Below, in pieces: positions 15,395 through 22,914 of a stretch of 42,781 bases of DNA. Positions within the stretch are counted from its first letter, which is position 1. Each line of letters begins with the position of its first letter. Source of the stretch: Patescibacteria group bacterium (GTDB lineage Bacteria > Patescibacteriota > Saccharimonadia > Saccharimonadales > JAUPVS01); assembly GCA_030916945.1 (NCBI GenBank), contig JAUPVS010000009.1, forward strand, positions 1-42,781, written 5' to 3'. Position numbers and translations under genes: made by a program. Under the pieces are notes generated by a model. The model ran no database searches. It had not been told where the DNA came from and saw nothing but the letters and a program-made list of their open reading frames with translations.

Positions 15395-15571
15395 ATGGGT
15401 AAACCCAAGAAACGAACCAGTCCACGTCGTACCGGTACACGTCGCAGCCACTTGGTTGTGAAGCTGGCTCGCAAGGTTAATAGCAAGTCGCCAGTTAAAG
15501 CTTTTACCACGCGCAAAGAGTTTGGTAAAAAAACCGCTGCGCCGGCTAAAAAGACAACCAAAAAAGCTTAA
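15395..15571 (+). CDS. rpmF: Ribosomal protein bL32 (divergent C-terminus)
   Basis: This 58-residue gene was found by reading the sequence after an AAGGAG site. It begins MGKPKKRTSPRRTGTRRSH, matching the bL32 N-terminal signature (P-K-K-R-T-S-x-x-R-x-G-x-R-R-x-H) that threads into the large ribosomal subunit. Many bL32 proteins end in a cysteine zinc ribbon; this one has no cysteine and ends in a Lys/Ala-rich tail. It leads an operon with nusB, a Nudix gene and rnc, and rpmF next to rnc is a common bacterial pairing. Another basic ribosome-associated protein is a less likely reading. Confidence 0.75.
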   Translation: MGKPKKRTSPRRTGTRRSHLVVKLARKVNSKSPVKAFTTRKEFGKKTAAPAKKTTKKA

Positions 15572-15590
15572 CATAAGCTTTGTAATATCC

Positions 15591-15612
15591 TGATATACTA
15601 CAAGCGTAGTAT
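15591..15612 (+). promoter_or_regulatory. Hairpin between rpmF and nusB
   Basis: An inverted repeat ATACTAC/GTAGTAT with a 4-nt AAGC loop lies in the 63-nt gap before nusB and is not followed by a T-run. It could be an mRNA processing or attenuation hairpin; function is not shown. Confidence 0.35.
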
Positions 15613-15634
15613 CCGCTAAGAGGAACTTAACAAC

Positions 15635-16123
15635 ATGGCATCAAATCGTCACCTAGGTCGAATCGTCGCATTGCAAACACTCTATGAACAAGAGTTTCGT
15701 TTGTCGTGTAATGACACCAACCTTGATGTTGACGAAATTCTGCAACGTAACATTAACCGTTACGCCGACACCATCGAAGACCAGGACTTTATTGTCAAAC
15801 TGGTCAAAGGGGTGATTCAAGAACAAGCCGAATTAGATGCTGCCCTACAGCCAGTGGCACCAGAGTGGCCGATTGACCAGATTGCCCGCATGGACCGTAT
15901 TGTTCTGCGCCTCGGACTGTATGAACTGTTGCACGAACCATCGGTTCCGCCCAAAGTGGTTATTAACGAAGCCGTTGAATTGGCCAAGGCCTTTGGCGGC
16001 GAAAATTCCTCTAAGTTTGTGAATGGTGTGCTGGGCACGGTTTTGCGAAATCAAGAAAGCCCAAGTGATACCACCAGCGAAACTCCTAAGAAATCTTCAA
16101 CCTCATCTAAGAAGAAAGTGTAG
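15635..16123 (+). CDS. nusB: Transcription antitermination factor NusB
   Basis: The 162-residue protein begins MASNRHLGRIVALQTLYEQE, the NusB opening helix. It continues with 'DFIVKLVKGVIQEQAELDAA' and 'IARMDRIVLRLGLYEL', then 'PKVVINEAVELAKAFGGENS', all typical of NusB. The protein binds boxA RNA with S10 during rRNA transcription. A Ser/Thr/Lys-rich tail of about 25 residues follows the normal end. AAGAGGAA before the ATG serves as the ribosome site. The Nudix gene follows after 8 nt. Confidence 0.92.
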   Translation: MASNRHLGRIVALQTLYEQEFRLSCNDTNLDVDEILQRNINRYADTIEDQDFIVKLVKGVIQEQAELDAALQPVAPEWPIDQIARMDRIVLRLGLYELLHEPSVPPKVVINEAVELAKAFGGENSSKFVNGVLGTVLRNQESPSDTTSETPKKSSTSSKKKV

Positions 16124-16131
16124 GCACCGAT

Positions 16132-16632
16132 ATGCCACAACGACCCAAACCGATCAAAGGGTTTCGGCAGTTTGTCAGCAAACACCGGCCCGCCATTAAA
16201 GAAGTAGTACGCGAGCCAACCGCTGGTGGTATCGTTTTTCGCCATGACGCCAACGGCAAGGTAGAAATTCTACTTATTCAAGACGCTAAAAATCGTTGGA
16301 CCATTCCTAAGGGTCACATCGAAGAAGGGGAGTCTGCCAAAGAATGTGCCGAACGTGAAATTGGCGAAGAAACCGGACTGACTAACATCAAAGTCTACAA
16401 CTGGTTAGGCAAGATTAATTTTCGCTACCGTCGGCAACAAAGTTTGGTGCTGATGACTACCGAAATATTTTTGGCCAAAGCCCAAGGTGACACCGATGCC
16501 ATTAAGCCGGAAGACTGGATGAACGGCATTAAGTGGTTCCCCAGCAACGAAGCCCTTGATAAGATAGAATATGAAGATATTGGAAAACTAATGTTATTAG
16601 CCTTAAAGAAGATACGAGATGCAAGACTCTAA
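16132..16632 (+). CDS. Nudix hydrolase
   Basis: The 166-residue protein carries a perfect Nudix box, 'GHIEEGESAKECAEREIGEE' followed by TGL, placed after 'WTIPK' as in many MutT/Ap4A-type enzymes. Nudix enzymes hydrolyse nucleoside diphosphates linked to other groups; the substrate here is not predictable. A basic N-terminal extension of about 25 residues precedes the fold. The gene sits between nusB and rnc and overlaps the rnc start by 14 nt. The operon context suggests an RNA-related job, such as 5'-end or nucleotide housekeeping, but this is inference. Confidence 0.9.
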   Translation: MPQRPKPIKGFRQFVSKHRPAIKEVVREPTAGGIVFRHDANGKVEILLIQDAKNRWTIPKGHIEEGESAKECAEREIGEETGLTNIKVYNWLGKINFRYRRQQSLVLMTTEIFLAKAQGDTDAIKPEDWMNGIKWFPSNEALDKIEYEDIGKLMLLALKKIRDARL

Positions 16633-17317
16633 TACCTACCAAAAATTTGCCCAGGAAACGCTGGGCCTGACATTTAAGAATATTGATCTGTTAATGACCG
16701 CCTTTACGCACCGCTCGTACGTTAACGAACACAAAAAGACCGCTCAGCTCCATAACGAGCGCATGGAATTTTTGGGTGATGCCGTGCTGGAACTAGTTGT
16801 TACCGAATTCCTATATAGTCACTTTAGCGAACCGGAAGGTATCTTAACCAACTGGCGTAGCGCCCTGGTGCGTACCGAAAGCATTGGTGCGGCCGCTAAG
16901 CGGGCTAATTTTGAACCATTGTTGCGCCTCAGCCGGGGCGAAAAACGCGGTACCGAGCGGGCTCGTGATCAGATTCTGGCTAACAGCTACGAAGCCGTTC
17001 TGGGTGCAATTTACCTGGACCAGGGTTACGAGCCAGCCAAGAAATTTATCGAAAACAGCCTGCTGGTAACCTTCGAAGACATATTAAAGACCGGCTCCTG
17101 GATGGATCCAAAATCTAGCCTACAAGAACAGGCACAAAGTCGCGAAAGCAAAACCCCGGTTTACAAAGTCCTCAGCGAAGAAGGCCCCGACCACGACAAA
17201 GTCTTTACTGTCGGTGTGTTTATTAATGGCGAACTACGCGGTAAGGGAACCGGCCCCAGCAAGCAAGCCGGCCAACAAGCCGCCGCCACCATTGCCCTCA
17301 AGCACTACCAGGCATAA
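16619..17317 (+). CDS. rnc: Ribonuclease III
   Basis: The 232-residue protein cuts double-stranded RNA, including rRNA precursors. The signature 'NERMEFLGDAVLELV' is at 47-61, the second acidic motif is in 'SYEAVLGAIYLDQGY', and the last 70 residues form the double-stranded-RNA-binding domain ('DPKSSLQEQAQ...', 'GKGTGPSKQAGQQAA'). Length is normal. Its ATG lies inside the end of the Nudix gene, so translation is probably coupled. Confidence 0.95.
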   Translation: MQDSNTYQKFAQETLGLTFKNIDLLMTAFTHRSYVNEHKKTAQLHNERMEFLGDAVLELVVTEFLYSHFSEPEGILTNWRSALVRTESIGAAAKRANFEPLLRLSRGEKRGTERARDQILANSYEAVLGAIYLDQGYEPAKKFIENSLLVTFEDILKTGSWMDPKSSLQEQAQSRESKTPVYKVLSEEGPDHDKVFTVGVFINGELRGKGTGPSKQAGQQAAATIALKHYQA

Positions 17318-17326
17318 CGCTGGTGC

Positions 17327-17355
17327 TTGCAAACAGTCATAGCTGACTGTAAAGT
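17327..17355 (+). promoter_or_regulatory. Promoter before the unknown gene at 17362
   Basis: TTGCAA (17327-17332) and TAAAGT (17350-17355) are 17 nt apart. The -10 box ends 6 nt before the next ATG, again a leaderless arrangement. Confidence 0.55.
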
Positions 17356-17361
17356 TTTGGT

Positions 17362-17946
17362 ATGGCAACACCCGAAGGACCAATTCCGATTATTGACCAC
17401 GAGATGATGGTCATGGATCCAGTGGCAATATATTTAAGACAAGCTGCCCAACAAGGTAATCCCGAGTATGCCGATCCAGAACGGGTCGAGGTCGGTCGTC
17501 AGCTAGCTTTCGATGGTCTTAAGCTAGCACTTGATCTCGCTGAGCCAACTTTGTTAGATGAAGCTCGTTTCGTTAGGCATATTAATAGTGACGTTGGCCT
17601 GATGCGATACCAGACGCGTGAAGGTGATGCCTATCTTTGGCTGCGTGCCAGTTATAGACTGGCTGATCTGGCTATTAGTAGTGCTGCAGAAGACCGTCTT
17701 GTTGTGGTTGAGGACGTTGAAGCGCATACCTTGCAAGTAAGCTTGATGGTGCATACGATTGAACCCGAACGCCATAAAAACGGTTTATACGGCAAAGGAC
17801 GAAATTTGTTCACTATGACACCGCACCACCCTGTTGCTCCGTACGACGGTGATATCGCCTCGATTGAAGATGAAAACTTTTTACGACAGCTGATGGGAAA
17901 AATGCGTCGTGTCTACAAGCCCAAACTCCCCAAGCAAGCCCACTAG
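17362..17946 (+). CDS. Unknown 194-residue protein
   Basis: I do not recognise the family. The protein starts MATPEGPIPIIDHEMMVMDP. It has an alpha-helical middle ('QLAFDGLKLALDLAEPTLLD'), a strand-rich second half ('RLVVVEDVEAHTLQVSLMVH') and a basic C-terminus ending in KPKLPKQAH. No membrane segment, cysteine motif or nucleotide-binding loop is seen. It sits between rnc and rpsP with promoters on both sides, so it is probably a separate transcription unit. Confidence 0.65.
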   Translation: MATPEGPIPIIDHEMMVMDPVAIYLRQAAQQGNPEYADPERVEVGRQLAFDGLKLALDLAEPTLLDEARFVRHINSDVGLMRYQTREGDAYLWLRASYRLADLAISSAAEDRLVVVEDVEAHTLQVSLMVHTIEPERHKNGLYGKGRNLFTMTPHHPVAPYDGDIASIEDENFLRQLMGKMRRVYKPKLPKQAH

Positions 17947-17975
17947 TTGACAACAGAGGTGATAATCTGTAAAAT
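17947..17975 (+). promoter_or_regulatory. Consensus promoter of rpsP
   Basis: A perfect TTGACA (17947-17952) and TAAAAT (17970-17975) are separated by 17 nt, directly after the stop of the preceding gene. A leader of about 60 nt follows, containing a GCTTTT/AAAAGC hairpin (about 18006-18019) and an AAGAAAGAGAG purine tract before the rpsP ATG. Confidence 0.8.
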
Positions 17976-18041
17976 AAGTTCTTGATTGTATTCATTAACT
18001 AATGCGCTTTTAGAAAAGCAAGAAAGAGAGCAATCACTAAT

Positions 18042-18491
18042 ATGTTAGCAATTCGTTTGCAACGAACCGGCCGCAAAGGCCATGCGCAGTTCCGGATGGT
18101 CGTCCAGGACTCGCGGCGGACTCCAACCAGTGGACGTTACGTCTACCTACTGGGTAACTATGATCCGCACAGCAAAACTATCAACGTCGACAAGGAAAAG
18201 GCCGAGTTCTACCTACAGAACGGAGCCCGTCCATCTGAACGAGTCGCTTTGCTACTCAAAAAAGAAGGCGTTAAACTCCCTGACTGGGTGATAGTTGAAG
18301 CTAATAAACAGGGTGCTCTACGAAACGCCGATAAGCTGCGCAAGAACCGCCCAGCCGAAGAAAAGGCTGAAGAACCGGCTGCCGAAGCTCCAGCCGAAGA
18401 GGTTGCCGACGCGCCTGCTGACGCACCAGAAGAAGTCGCCGAGGCTCCTGCCGAAGCCGAAACTGAAGCTCCAACTGAAGAAAAAGCTTAA
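18042..18491 (+). CDS. rpsP: Ribosomal protein bS16 with acidic tail
   Basis: Residues 1-85 are bS16: 'MLAIRLQRTGRKGHAQFRMV', 'GRYVYLLGNYDPHSK' and 'AEFYLQNGARPSERVALLL'. bS16 helps assemble the 30S subunit. The protein is 149 residues long against about 80-90 usually. The extra C-terminal 55 residues are a low-complexity Glu/Ala/Pro repeat ('EEKAEEPAAEAPAEE' type), likely disordered and strongly acidic, which is unusual on a ribosomal protein. It precedes khpA and trmD, as in many bacteria. Confidence 0.93.
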   Translation: MLAIRLQRTGRKGHAQFRMVVQDSRRTPTSGRYVYLLGNYDPHSKTINVDKEKAEFYLQNGARPSERVALLLKKEGVKLPDWVIVEANKQGALRNADKLRKNRPAEEKAEEPAAEAPAEEVADAPADAPEEVAEAPAEAETEAPTEEKA

Positions 18492-18520
18492 TATCTCTCA
18501 TTTCTAACAAATTATTGCGT

Positions 18521-18551
18521 TATAATATAAACACGCAGTTAATGAAGGGAG
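18521..18551 (+). promoter_or_regulatory. -10 box and ribosome site of khpA
   Basis: TATAAT at 18521-18526 is followed by AAGGGAG at 18545-18551, 7 nt before the ATG at 18559. This gene therefore has its own promoter and a conventional leader. Confidence 0.65.
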
Positions 18552-18558
18552 TCTGTCC

Positions 18559-18990
18559 ATGAGTAGCATTGACGAACAATTTGTTGAATACATTGTAAAA
18601 TCACTTGTTAGCCAGCCCGATGCCGTCCAGGTAGTCCGAACTGTTGATGAAAAAGGTGTTTTATTAGAACTAACCGTTGACCCAGAAGATTTGGGTCGTG
18701 TAATTGGTAAGCGCGGTGCCACCGCCCAGAGTTTACGTACTCTGTTGCGCGCCCTCGGTACCAAAAACGATGCCCGTTACAACCTAAAGATTGTAGATAA
18801 TGGCGAACCTCGTCCAGAACGTGAACCGCGTGAAGAACGTGAGAACCGTGAACCGCGCCAGGATAAAGAAGAAGACGCTGTGGTGGCCGAAGCCAAAGAA
18901 GAAGATAGCGAAGACGTCAGCGAAGATGTTAGCAGCAACTTGAGCAAAACACGCAAAGAACTCGCCGAACTTGACGATCTCGACCTCTAA
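18559..18990 (+). CDS. khpA: KH-domain RNA-binding protein KhpA
   Basis: The first 75 residues are the single KH domain of KhpA: 'VEYIVKSLVSQPDAVQV' then 'PEDLGRVIGKRGATAQSLRT', with the GxxG loop as G-K-R-G. KhpA binds RNA and, in firmicutes, pairs with KhpB. Its place between rpsP and trmD is the conserved location. The protein is 143 residues instead of about 80. The added tail has Arg/Glu repeats and then acidic stretches, similar in spirit to the tail on bS16 next door. Confidence 0.9.
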   Translation: MSSIDEQFVEYIVKSLVSQPDAVQVVRTVDEKGVLLELTVDPEDLGRVIGKRGATAQSLRTLLRALGTKNDARYNLKIVDNGEPRPEREPREERENREPRQDKEEDAVVAEAKEEDSEDVSEDVSSNLSKTRKELAELDDLDL

Positions 18991-18999
18991 ATACCTACT

Positions 19000-19641
19000 A
19001 TGAAAATTCAGATTATCAGCTTGTTTCCGGAAATGTTTGCTGGTGTTTTAAATGCCAGCATGATGTGGAAGGCTCAGGAGCAAGGTGCTGTTAAGTTTGA
19101 GTTTATAAACTTGCGTGACTTTGGTCTTGGCCCTCGTAAGCAAGTTGATGACACGCCGTATGGTGGTGGCGATGGTATGTTGCTGATGGTTGAGCCGGTG
19201 GTGGCGGCTATTGAGCATGCTAAGAAGCAGAGCCCTAAGGCCAAGGTTATCTTGCCAACGCCACGCGGTGTGCTGTACAAACAGTCTCATGCCAAAGAGC
19301 TGGCCAAAGTTAAGCAAGATTTAATAATTGTTTGTGCCCGCTACGAAGGTTACGACGAGCGCATTACCGACTACATCGACCAGCAGTTCTGTTTGGGTAA
19401 TTATGTATTAACCGGCGGTGAGTTACCAGCCATGACCATTATCGACAGTGTAGTACGTTTGCTGCCCGGTGTTTTGGGTGGTGAAACCAGTGCCGAAAAA
19501 GAGTCCTTTCAAGACGATGACCAGACAATTGAACACCCGCAGTACACCCGCCCCGAGGAATTTCGGGGCAAGAAGGTACCGGATGTTTTATTGAGTGGTC
19601 ACCACGCCAAAATTGATGCCTGGCGCCGGAAAGGGCTATAA
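19000..19641 (+). CDS. trmD: tRNA (guanine-N1-)-methyltransferase TrmD
   Basis: The 213-residue protein methylates G37 of tRNAs using S-adenosylmethionine. Seen motifs are 'MKIQIISLFPEMFAGVL', 'VDDTPYGGGDGMLLMVEPV', 'IIVCARYEGYDERITDYI' and the knot region 'GNYVLTGGELPAMTIIDS'. The C-terminal helical domain is shorter than in E. coli (255 residues) but the ending 'LLSGHHAKIDAWRRKGL' is typical. It starts 9 nt after khpA. The promoter of the next gene lies inside its 3' end. Confidence 0.95.
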   Translation: MKIQIISLFPEMFAGVLNASMMWKAQEQGAVKFEFINLRDFGLGPRKQVDDTPYGGGDGMLLMVEPVVAAIEHAKKQSPKAKVILPTPRGVLYKQSHAKELAKVKQDLIIVCARYEGYDERITDYIDQQFCLGNYVLTGGELPAMTIIDSVVRLLPGVLGGETSAEKESFQDDDQTIEHPQYTRPEEFRGKKVPDVLLSGHHAKIDAWRRKGL

Positions 19642-19642
19642 T
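19613..19642 (+). promoter_or_regulatory. Promoter of sodN inside the end of trmD
   Basis: TTGATG (19613-19618) and a perfect TATAAT (19637-19642) are 18 nt apart. The -10 box spans the trmD stop and ends 6 nt before the sodN ATG, giving a leaderless message. Confidence 0.7.
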
Positions 19643-19648
19643 AAAAGT

Positions 19649-20032
19649 ATGAGATTATTTAAACCGGTTTACGCCCATTGTGATTTGCCTTGTGGTGTCT
19701 ATGACCCGGCCCAAGCCCGCATCGAAGCCGAGAGTGTTTTGATGATGATGAAGAAGTATCCTGACCTCGACGATCATAACAAGACGCGCGCCATTATTCT
19801 CAAAGAACAACGGGCCGAATTGGTTAAACATCACTTGTGGGTATTATGGACCGACTACTTTAAGCCCGAGCACCTAACAAAGTACCCCGACCTACACGAC
19901 AAGTTTTGGAAAGCGACTAAGCAGGCCGGCGAATGCAAGCATCACCTGGAGCCAGCCGAAGGCGAAAAACTGCTGGAGATGATTGATGAAATCGCCGTTA
20001 TCTTTGCCGAAACCAAAGCTGCCAAAGCCTAA
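19649..20032 (+). CDS. sodN: Nickel-dependent superoxide dismutase
   Basis: The 127-residue protein converts superoxide to oxygen and hydrogen peroxide. The nickel hook H-C-D-L-P-C-G-V-Y-D-P is at residues 10-20, following a 9-residue leader MRLFKPVYA that must be removed so that His10 becomes the N-terminus. Nickel ligands are His10, Cys11 and Cys15. The rest is the expected helical bundle ('HHLWVLWTDYFKPEHLTKYP'). The ATG at 19649 was chosen because the leader is then of family-like length. Other in-frame starts from 19595 lie inside trmD. The maturation protease gene overlaps its end. Confidence 0.92.
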   Translation: MRLFKPVYAHCDLPCGVYDPAQARIEAESVLMMMKKYPDLDDHNKTRAIILKEQRAELVKHHLWVLWTDYFKPEHLTKYPDLHDKFWKATKQAGECKHHLEPAEGEKLLEMIDEIAVIFAETKAAKA

Positions 20033-20303
20033 ACTGCCGTTTATTATTCGCCGCGTCAGCGGACGTAGTATGGAACCGACTTTTCGACCAGGTAAACTGG
20101 TGCTGATTTGGCAATGGTCAACCAAACCGACCGAGGGACGAATTGTCGTTATAAAGCACAATGGCTTAGAAAAAATTAAGCGCGTGCAGCAAGTCAGGTC
20201 TGGGCAGATCTTTGTGGTGGGCGATAACCAGGATCATAGTACCGACAGCCGTCAGTTTGGCTGGCTTGACCAGGCCTGTATCACCGGCCGGGTGCTATTT
20301 TAG
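19986..20303 (+). CDS. sodX: Nickel superoxide dismutase maturation protease (S26-like)
   Basis: The 105-residue protein is a small signal-peptidase-like protease. The catalytic Ser28 is in 'VSGRSMEPTFRPG', the probable base Lys65 is in 'EKIKRVQQV', and 'VVGDNQDHSTDSRQFGWL' is the conserved third box. Such proteins are encoded next to sodN and cleave its leader. There is no membrane segment; instead a Lys/Pro-rich stretch opens the protein, so it is probably cytoplasmic. ATG 19986 follows a GGAG site 7 nt away and lies within sodN (47-nt overlap). The end overlaps the convergent permease gene by 4 nt. Confidence 0.88.
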   Translation: MKSPLSLPKPKLPKPKLPFIIRRVSGRSMEPTFRPGKLVLIWQWSTKPTEGRIVVIKHNGLEKIKRVQQVRSGQIFVVGDNQDHSTDSRQFGWLDQACITGRVLF

Positions 20304-21097
20304 TCGCGTACTAAGTCGCGTTTGCGAAAGACGAATAACCCAGCCAGGCTAAACACAACGGTGGCGCCTAGCAAGACAGTCATGTTGCTGAGTCTTAAAC
20401 CTTGTTGAGCAATTGACGGTACATTGTAGTAATAGAAGGGCGTTAGTTTCTGCCAGCTATTTAATAGTTCCACGGCCGGAGCCAACGAGCTAATTAAATA
20501 GGTGCCAAAAGCCAGGCCGCTAGCCGCGCCTATCGTTAAGCCGCGCTTACCGGTAGCTGCACCTATGCCGTAGGTTAGCGAACCAAATACCATGCTAACC
20601 AGCCAGCAGCCAAAGGTAGCGGCGGCCAGATCGACCAAGCTCATTGAGCCGTCAATTAGTGGGAAGCTGGCGAGTACTGCCACAAAGGCGGCCGTACAGG
20701 CGATCGCCAGCAGTACCGAAGCTGCGGCGAACTTATGCCAGAATACCTGTGAGCGGGTAACAGGTAGGGAAAGCAGGGTTTCTTGGGTGCCACGGTCTTC
20801 GTCGCTGACGCCAACGCCCACAAACAAGACTACGGCCATAATTATGGTCATCATTGGTATGCGTAACGAGTATATTTGCTGGTCAACGTAGCCGGCGACG
20901 GTTTTGTAGCTGGCGGCATCGCCCAGTAAGCCTTGCAGCGACTTGGGGGCGTTAGCAAACATTTCTTCAAAACCAGAGTCCTTAAAGAAGGGAAAGACGC
21001 TCATAGTTAGAAGAGTCATGGCAAAAATACCCACCCACCATGCCAACAACATCCAGCGCTTTTCGTACAGGGTCTTCTGAAAAATAGACTTAAGCAT
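20300..21097 (-). CDS. ABC-2 type transporter permease
   Basis: The 265-residue integral membrane protein starts MLKSIFQKTLYEKRWMLLAW and has about six hydrophobic segments with the ABC-2 layout. These include 'GVSDEDRGTQETLLSLPVTR', the cytoplasmic coupling region before the third segment, and a final 'FRKRDLVRD' tail. It pairs with the ATPase gene that overlaps its start by 8 nt. Such pairs export lipids, drugs or peptides; the substrate is not predictable. A promoter is not visible, so it is probably expressed from upstream. Confidence 0.88.
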   Translation of the reverse strand: MLKSIFQKTLYEKRWMLLAWWVGIFAMTLLTMSVFPFFKDSGFEEMFANAPKSLQGLLGDAASYKTVAGYVDQQIYSLRIPMMTIIMAVVLFVGVGVSDEDRGTQETLLSLPVTRSQVFWHKFAAASVLLAIACTAAFVAVLASFPLIDGSMSLVDLAAATFGCWLVSMVFGSLTYGIGAATGKRGLTIGAASGLAFGTYLISSLAPAVELLNSWQKLTPFYYYNVPSIAQQGLRLSNMTVLLGATVVFSLAGLFVFRKRDLVRD

Positions 21098-21986
21098 TGT
21101 CGGACTCCTGGTAGTAGTGTCGGAACATGTCCTCGAGGCTGGCTTCTTCTATCACAATATCTTTGACCTGTAACTTGGCCAGGGCTTGCAGTAAGCCATT
21201 AAAGTTTTCGGTAACGTTGCAAGAAACTTCTTTACCGTGGATTTGGAGGTCATGGACACCTTTAAGGCCTTTTAGGGCTTTGCTATTAGGGCGCGACAAC
21301 GTCAGGCGGACCTTACGCAAAGATTTGCGTTGTAATGAATTAAGCGGCTGCACGTCAACCAACTTGCCTTCGCGGATAAAGCCAACATGGTCGCAGACTT
21401 CTTGAACTTCGCTCAACACGTGCGAAGAAATAAAAGCCGTCTTACCGGCGGCTTTGTGTTCACGCATCAGTTTTTGGAACTCATCCTGAATCAGTGGATC
21501 AAGTCCGCTGGTAGGTTCATCCAAAATCAGTAGGTCGGGGCTGTGCATCAGAGCGGCTACTAAACCGATCTTTTGCTTGTTACCACGCGACAAATAGGCA
21601 ATCTTTTTGTCGGTCTGGCAGTCCAAGCGGTCGATAAGCTTTTCAATTTTGGCCCAAGGTACATTGCCGCGCAGGTTGGCGACATACTCGAGGTACTGGC
21701 GGCCAGTTAGGCGGCGATCCATTTCCATGTCGCCGCTCAGGTAGCCAATCCGGCGATGTAAGGCCAGCGAATCACGCCGGCTGTCGAGACCTAGTAAGGT
21801 AATGCTGCCGTTGCTGGGGCGGATGGCGTCGAGCATCATACGGATGGTGGTGGTTTTGCCGGCTCCGTTGGGGCCTAAAAAGCCAAAGATCTGGCCGCGC
21901 GGTACACTAAAATTCAGGTCAAAAACACCGCGGTCCGGACCGTAGTGTTTGGTGGTGTGTTTAAATTGAATCGCTGCGACGGGCAT
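21090..21986 (-). CDS. ABC transporter ATP-binding protein
   Basis: The 298-residue protein has Walker A 'GPNGAGKTTT' (38-47), signature 'LSRGNKQKIGLVAAL', Walker B 'LLILDEPTSGLDP' and the switch His in 'FISSHVLSEVQEV'. The C-terminal 80 residues form the small regulatory domain seen in DrrA/YadG-type exporters. It powers the ABC-2 permease encoded next. A TACACT box ends about 9 nt before the ATG. The start also lies inside the end of the PAP2-family gene (26-nt overlap). Confidence 0.93.
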   Translation of the reverse strand: MPVAAIQFKHTTKHYGPDRGVFDLNFSVPRGQIFGFLGPNGAGKTTTIRMMLDAIRPSNGSITLLGLDSRRDSLALHRRIGYLSGDMEMDRRLTGRQYLEYVANLRGNVPWAKIEKLIDRLDCQTDKKIAYLSRGNKQKIGLVAALMHSPDLLILDEPTSGLDPLIQDEFQKLMREHKAAGKTAFISSHVLSEVQEVCDHVGFIREGKLVDVQPLNSLQRKSLRKVRLTLSRPNSKALKGLKGVHDLQIHGKEVSCNVTENFNGLLQALAKLQVKDIVIEEASLEDMFRHYYQESDNA

Positions 21987-22881
21987 TACTTCTATAGTGT
22001 ACTAAAGAATTCAATCGTTTTTGTAAATTCTCGTTGTGGAATATCCATCGCACCAAGAAGTAGGCGGCAAAGGCATACATTGCTCCCAAGACTTCGTCGA
22101 TAACATAGTGCTCGCCACTATAAACCGTACCAACGTAAATGATGGCTGGGTACAGTCCGGCCAACAACGCCCACTTTTTACCAAACAAACGATAGCTAAA
22201 GATCACCAGCAGGGTGCCATAGGCGGCGTGGAGCGAGGGTACGGCAGCGACTGGGTTGGGTGAAATCTTGCTATACAGAGTGGGGAAGTCATGAAAGCCT
22301 AAGGCCCCAAACACAAAGTTAGAAGTATGGACAATTGGCGTAATAAAGCCCTTGTCGGAAGCCAGCCACGGTGGCGCGGCCGGGAAAAGCAAGAAGGTCA
22401 AAAAGCCCATAAACGACACCGCAACAAAGGTCATGACCACCTGCCAGTAGTGGCTTTCGCGCTTTTTCCAAACCAGTAAAGCCAGACTGATTGGCAAAAT
22501 AAAGTGCAGCATATACACGAAGTAAAAGCCAAAGTCGTACCACATCGGTTTACCTTGCCATAGCCAGTTCTGCAAGGTTTGAGTCGGCAGGGTGCCGCCA
22601 AAGAAGAACTTGTCGACATCAACCATCCACATATAGTTCACATTCTTATTAAGAGCCGGCGCTAAGCCACGGAATGATTCGTAAACTAGTAACAGAACAA
22701 TAAACGGCAATAAGTGCTTGAGCATAGCCTTGGCCTGCCCAAAAGCCATGAACACAAAGGTCAGATAGACCAGGATTTTGTCGGGAGTAGGCCAACTGGG
22801 GTTACGGGCGTAGATAATGGTACCGGCAACCGTGCCGAGGACGCCAATAGCTCTAAAGATGTTAGCTTTGTTTATATTCAC
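21961..22881 (-). CDS. PAP2-superfamily (Aur1/inositolphosphotransferase-like) membrane enzyme
   Basis: The 306-residue protein has six or so membrane segments. The phosphatase/transferase motifs are 'VPSLHAAYGTLLVIFSYRL' (S-L-H box) and 'YSGEHYVIDEVLGAMYAF' (H-x3-D box). The stretch 'YESFRGLAPALNKNVNY' followed by 'VDKFFFGGTLPTQTLQNWLW' matches the PAP2_3 group, which includes fungal Aur1-like enzymes and bacterial inositolphosphotransferases. It likely acts on a lipid phosphate at the outer face of the membrane. It starts with GTG at 22881. The overlap with the ABC ATPase suggests a shared role in lipid or envelope handling. Confidence 0.8.
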   Translation of the reverse strand: MNINKANIFRAIGVLGTVAGTIIYARNPSWPTPDKILVYLTFVFMAFGQAKAMLKHLLPFIVLLLVYESFRGLAPALNKNVNYMWMVDVDKFFFGGTLPTQTLQNWLWQGKPMWYDFGFYFVYMLHFILPISLALLVWKKRESHYWQVVMTFVAVSFMGFLTFLLFPAAPPWLASDKGFITPIVHTSNFVFGALGFHDFPTLYSKISPNPVAAVPSLHAAYGTLLVIFSYRLFGKKWALLAGLYPAIIYVGTVYSGEHYVIDEVLGAMYAFAAYFLVRWIFHNENLQKRLNSLVHYRSNARRSDSI

Positions 22882-22914
22882 TACTTACATGGTACTACAA
22901 GCCGCTAACGGGGG

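Noticed and set aside
18301-18510. Minus-strand frame opposite the rpsP tail
   Set aside because: It is a mirror of the repetitive Glu/Ala/Pro coding sequence and has no start signal.
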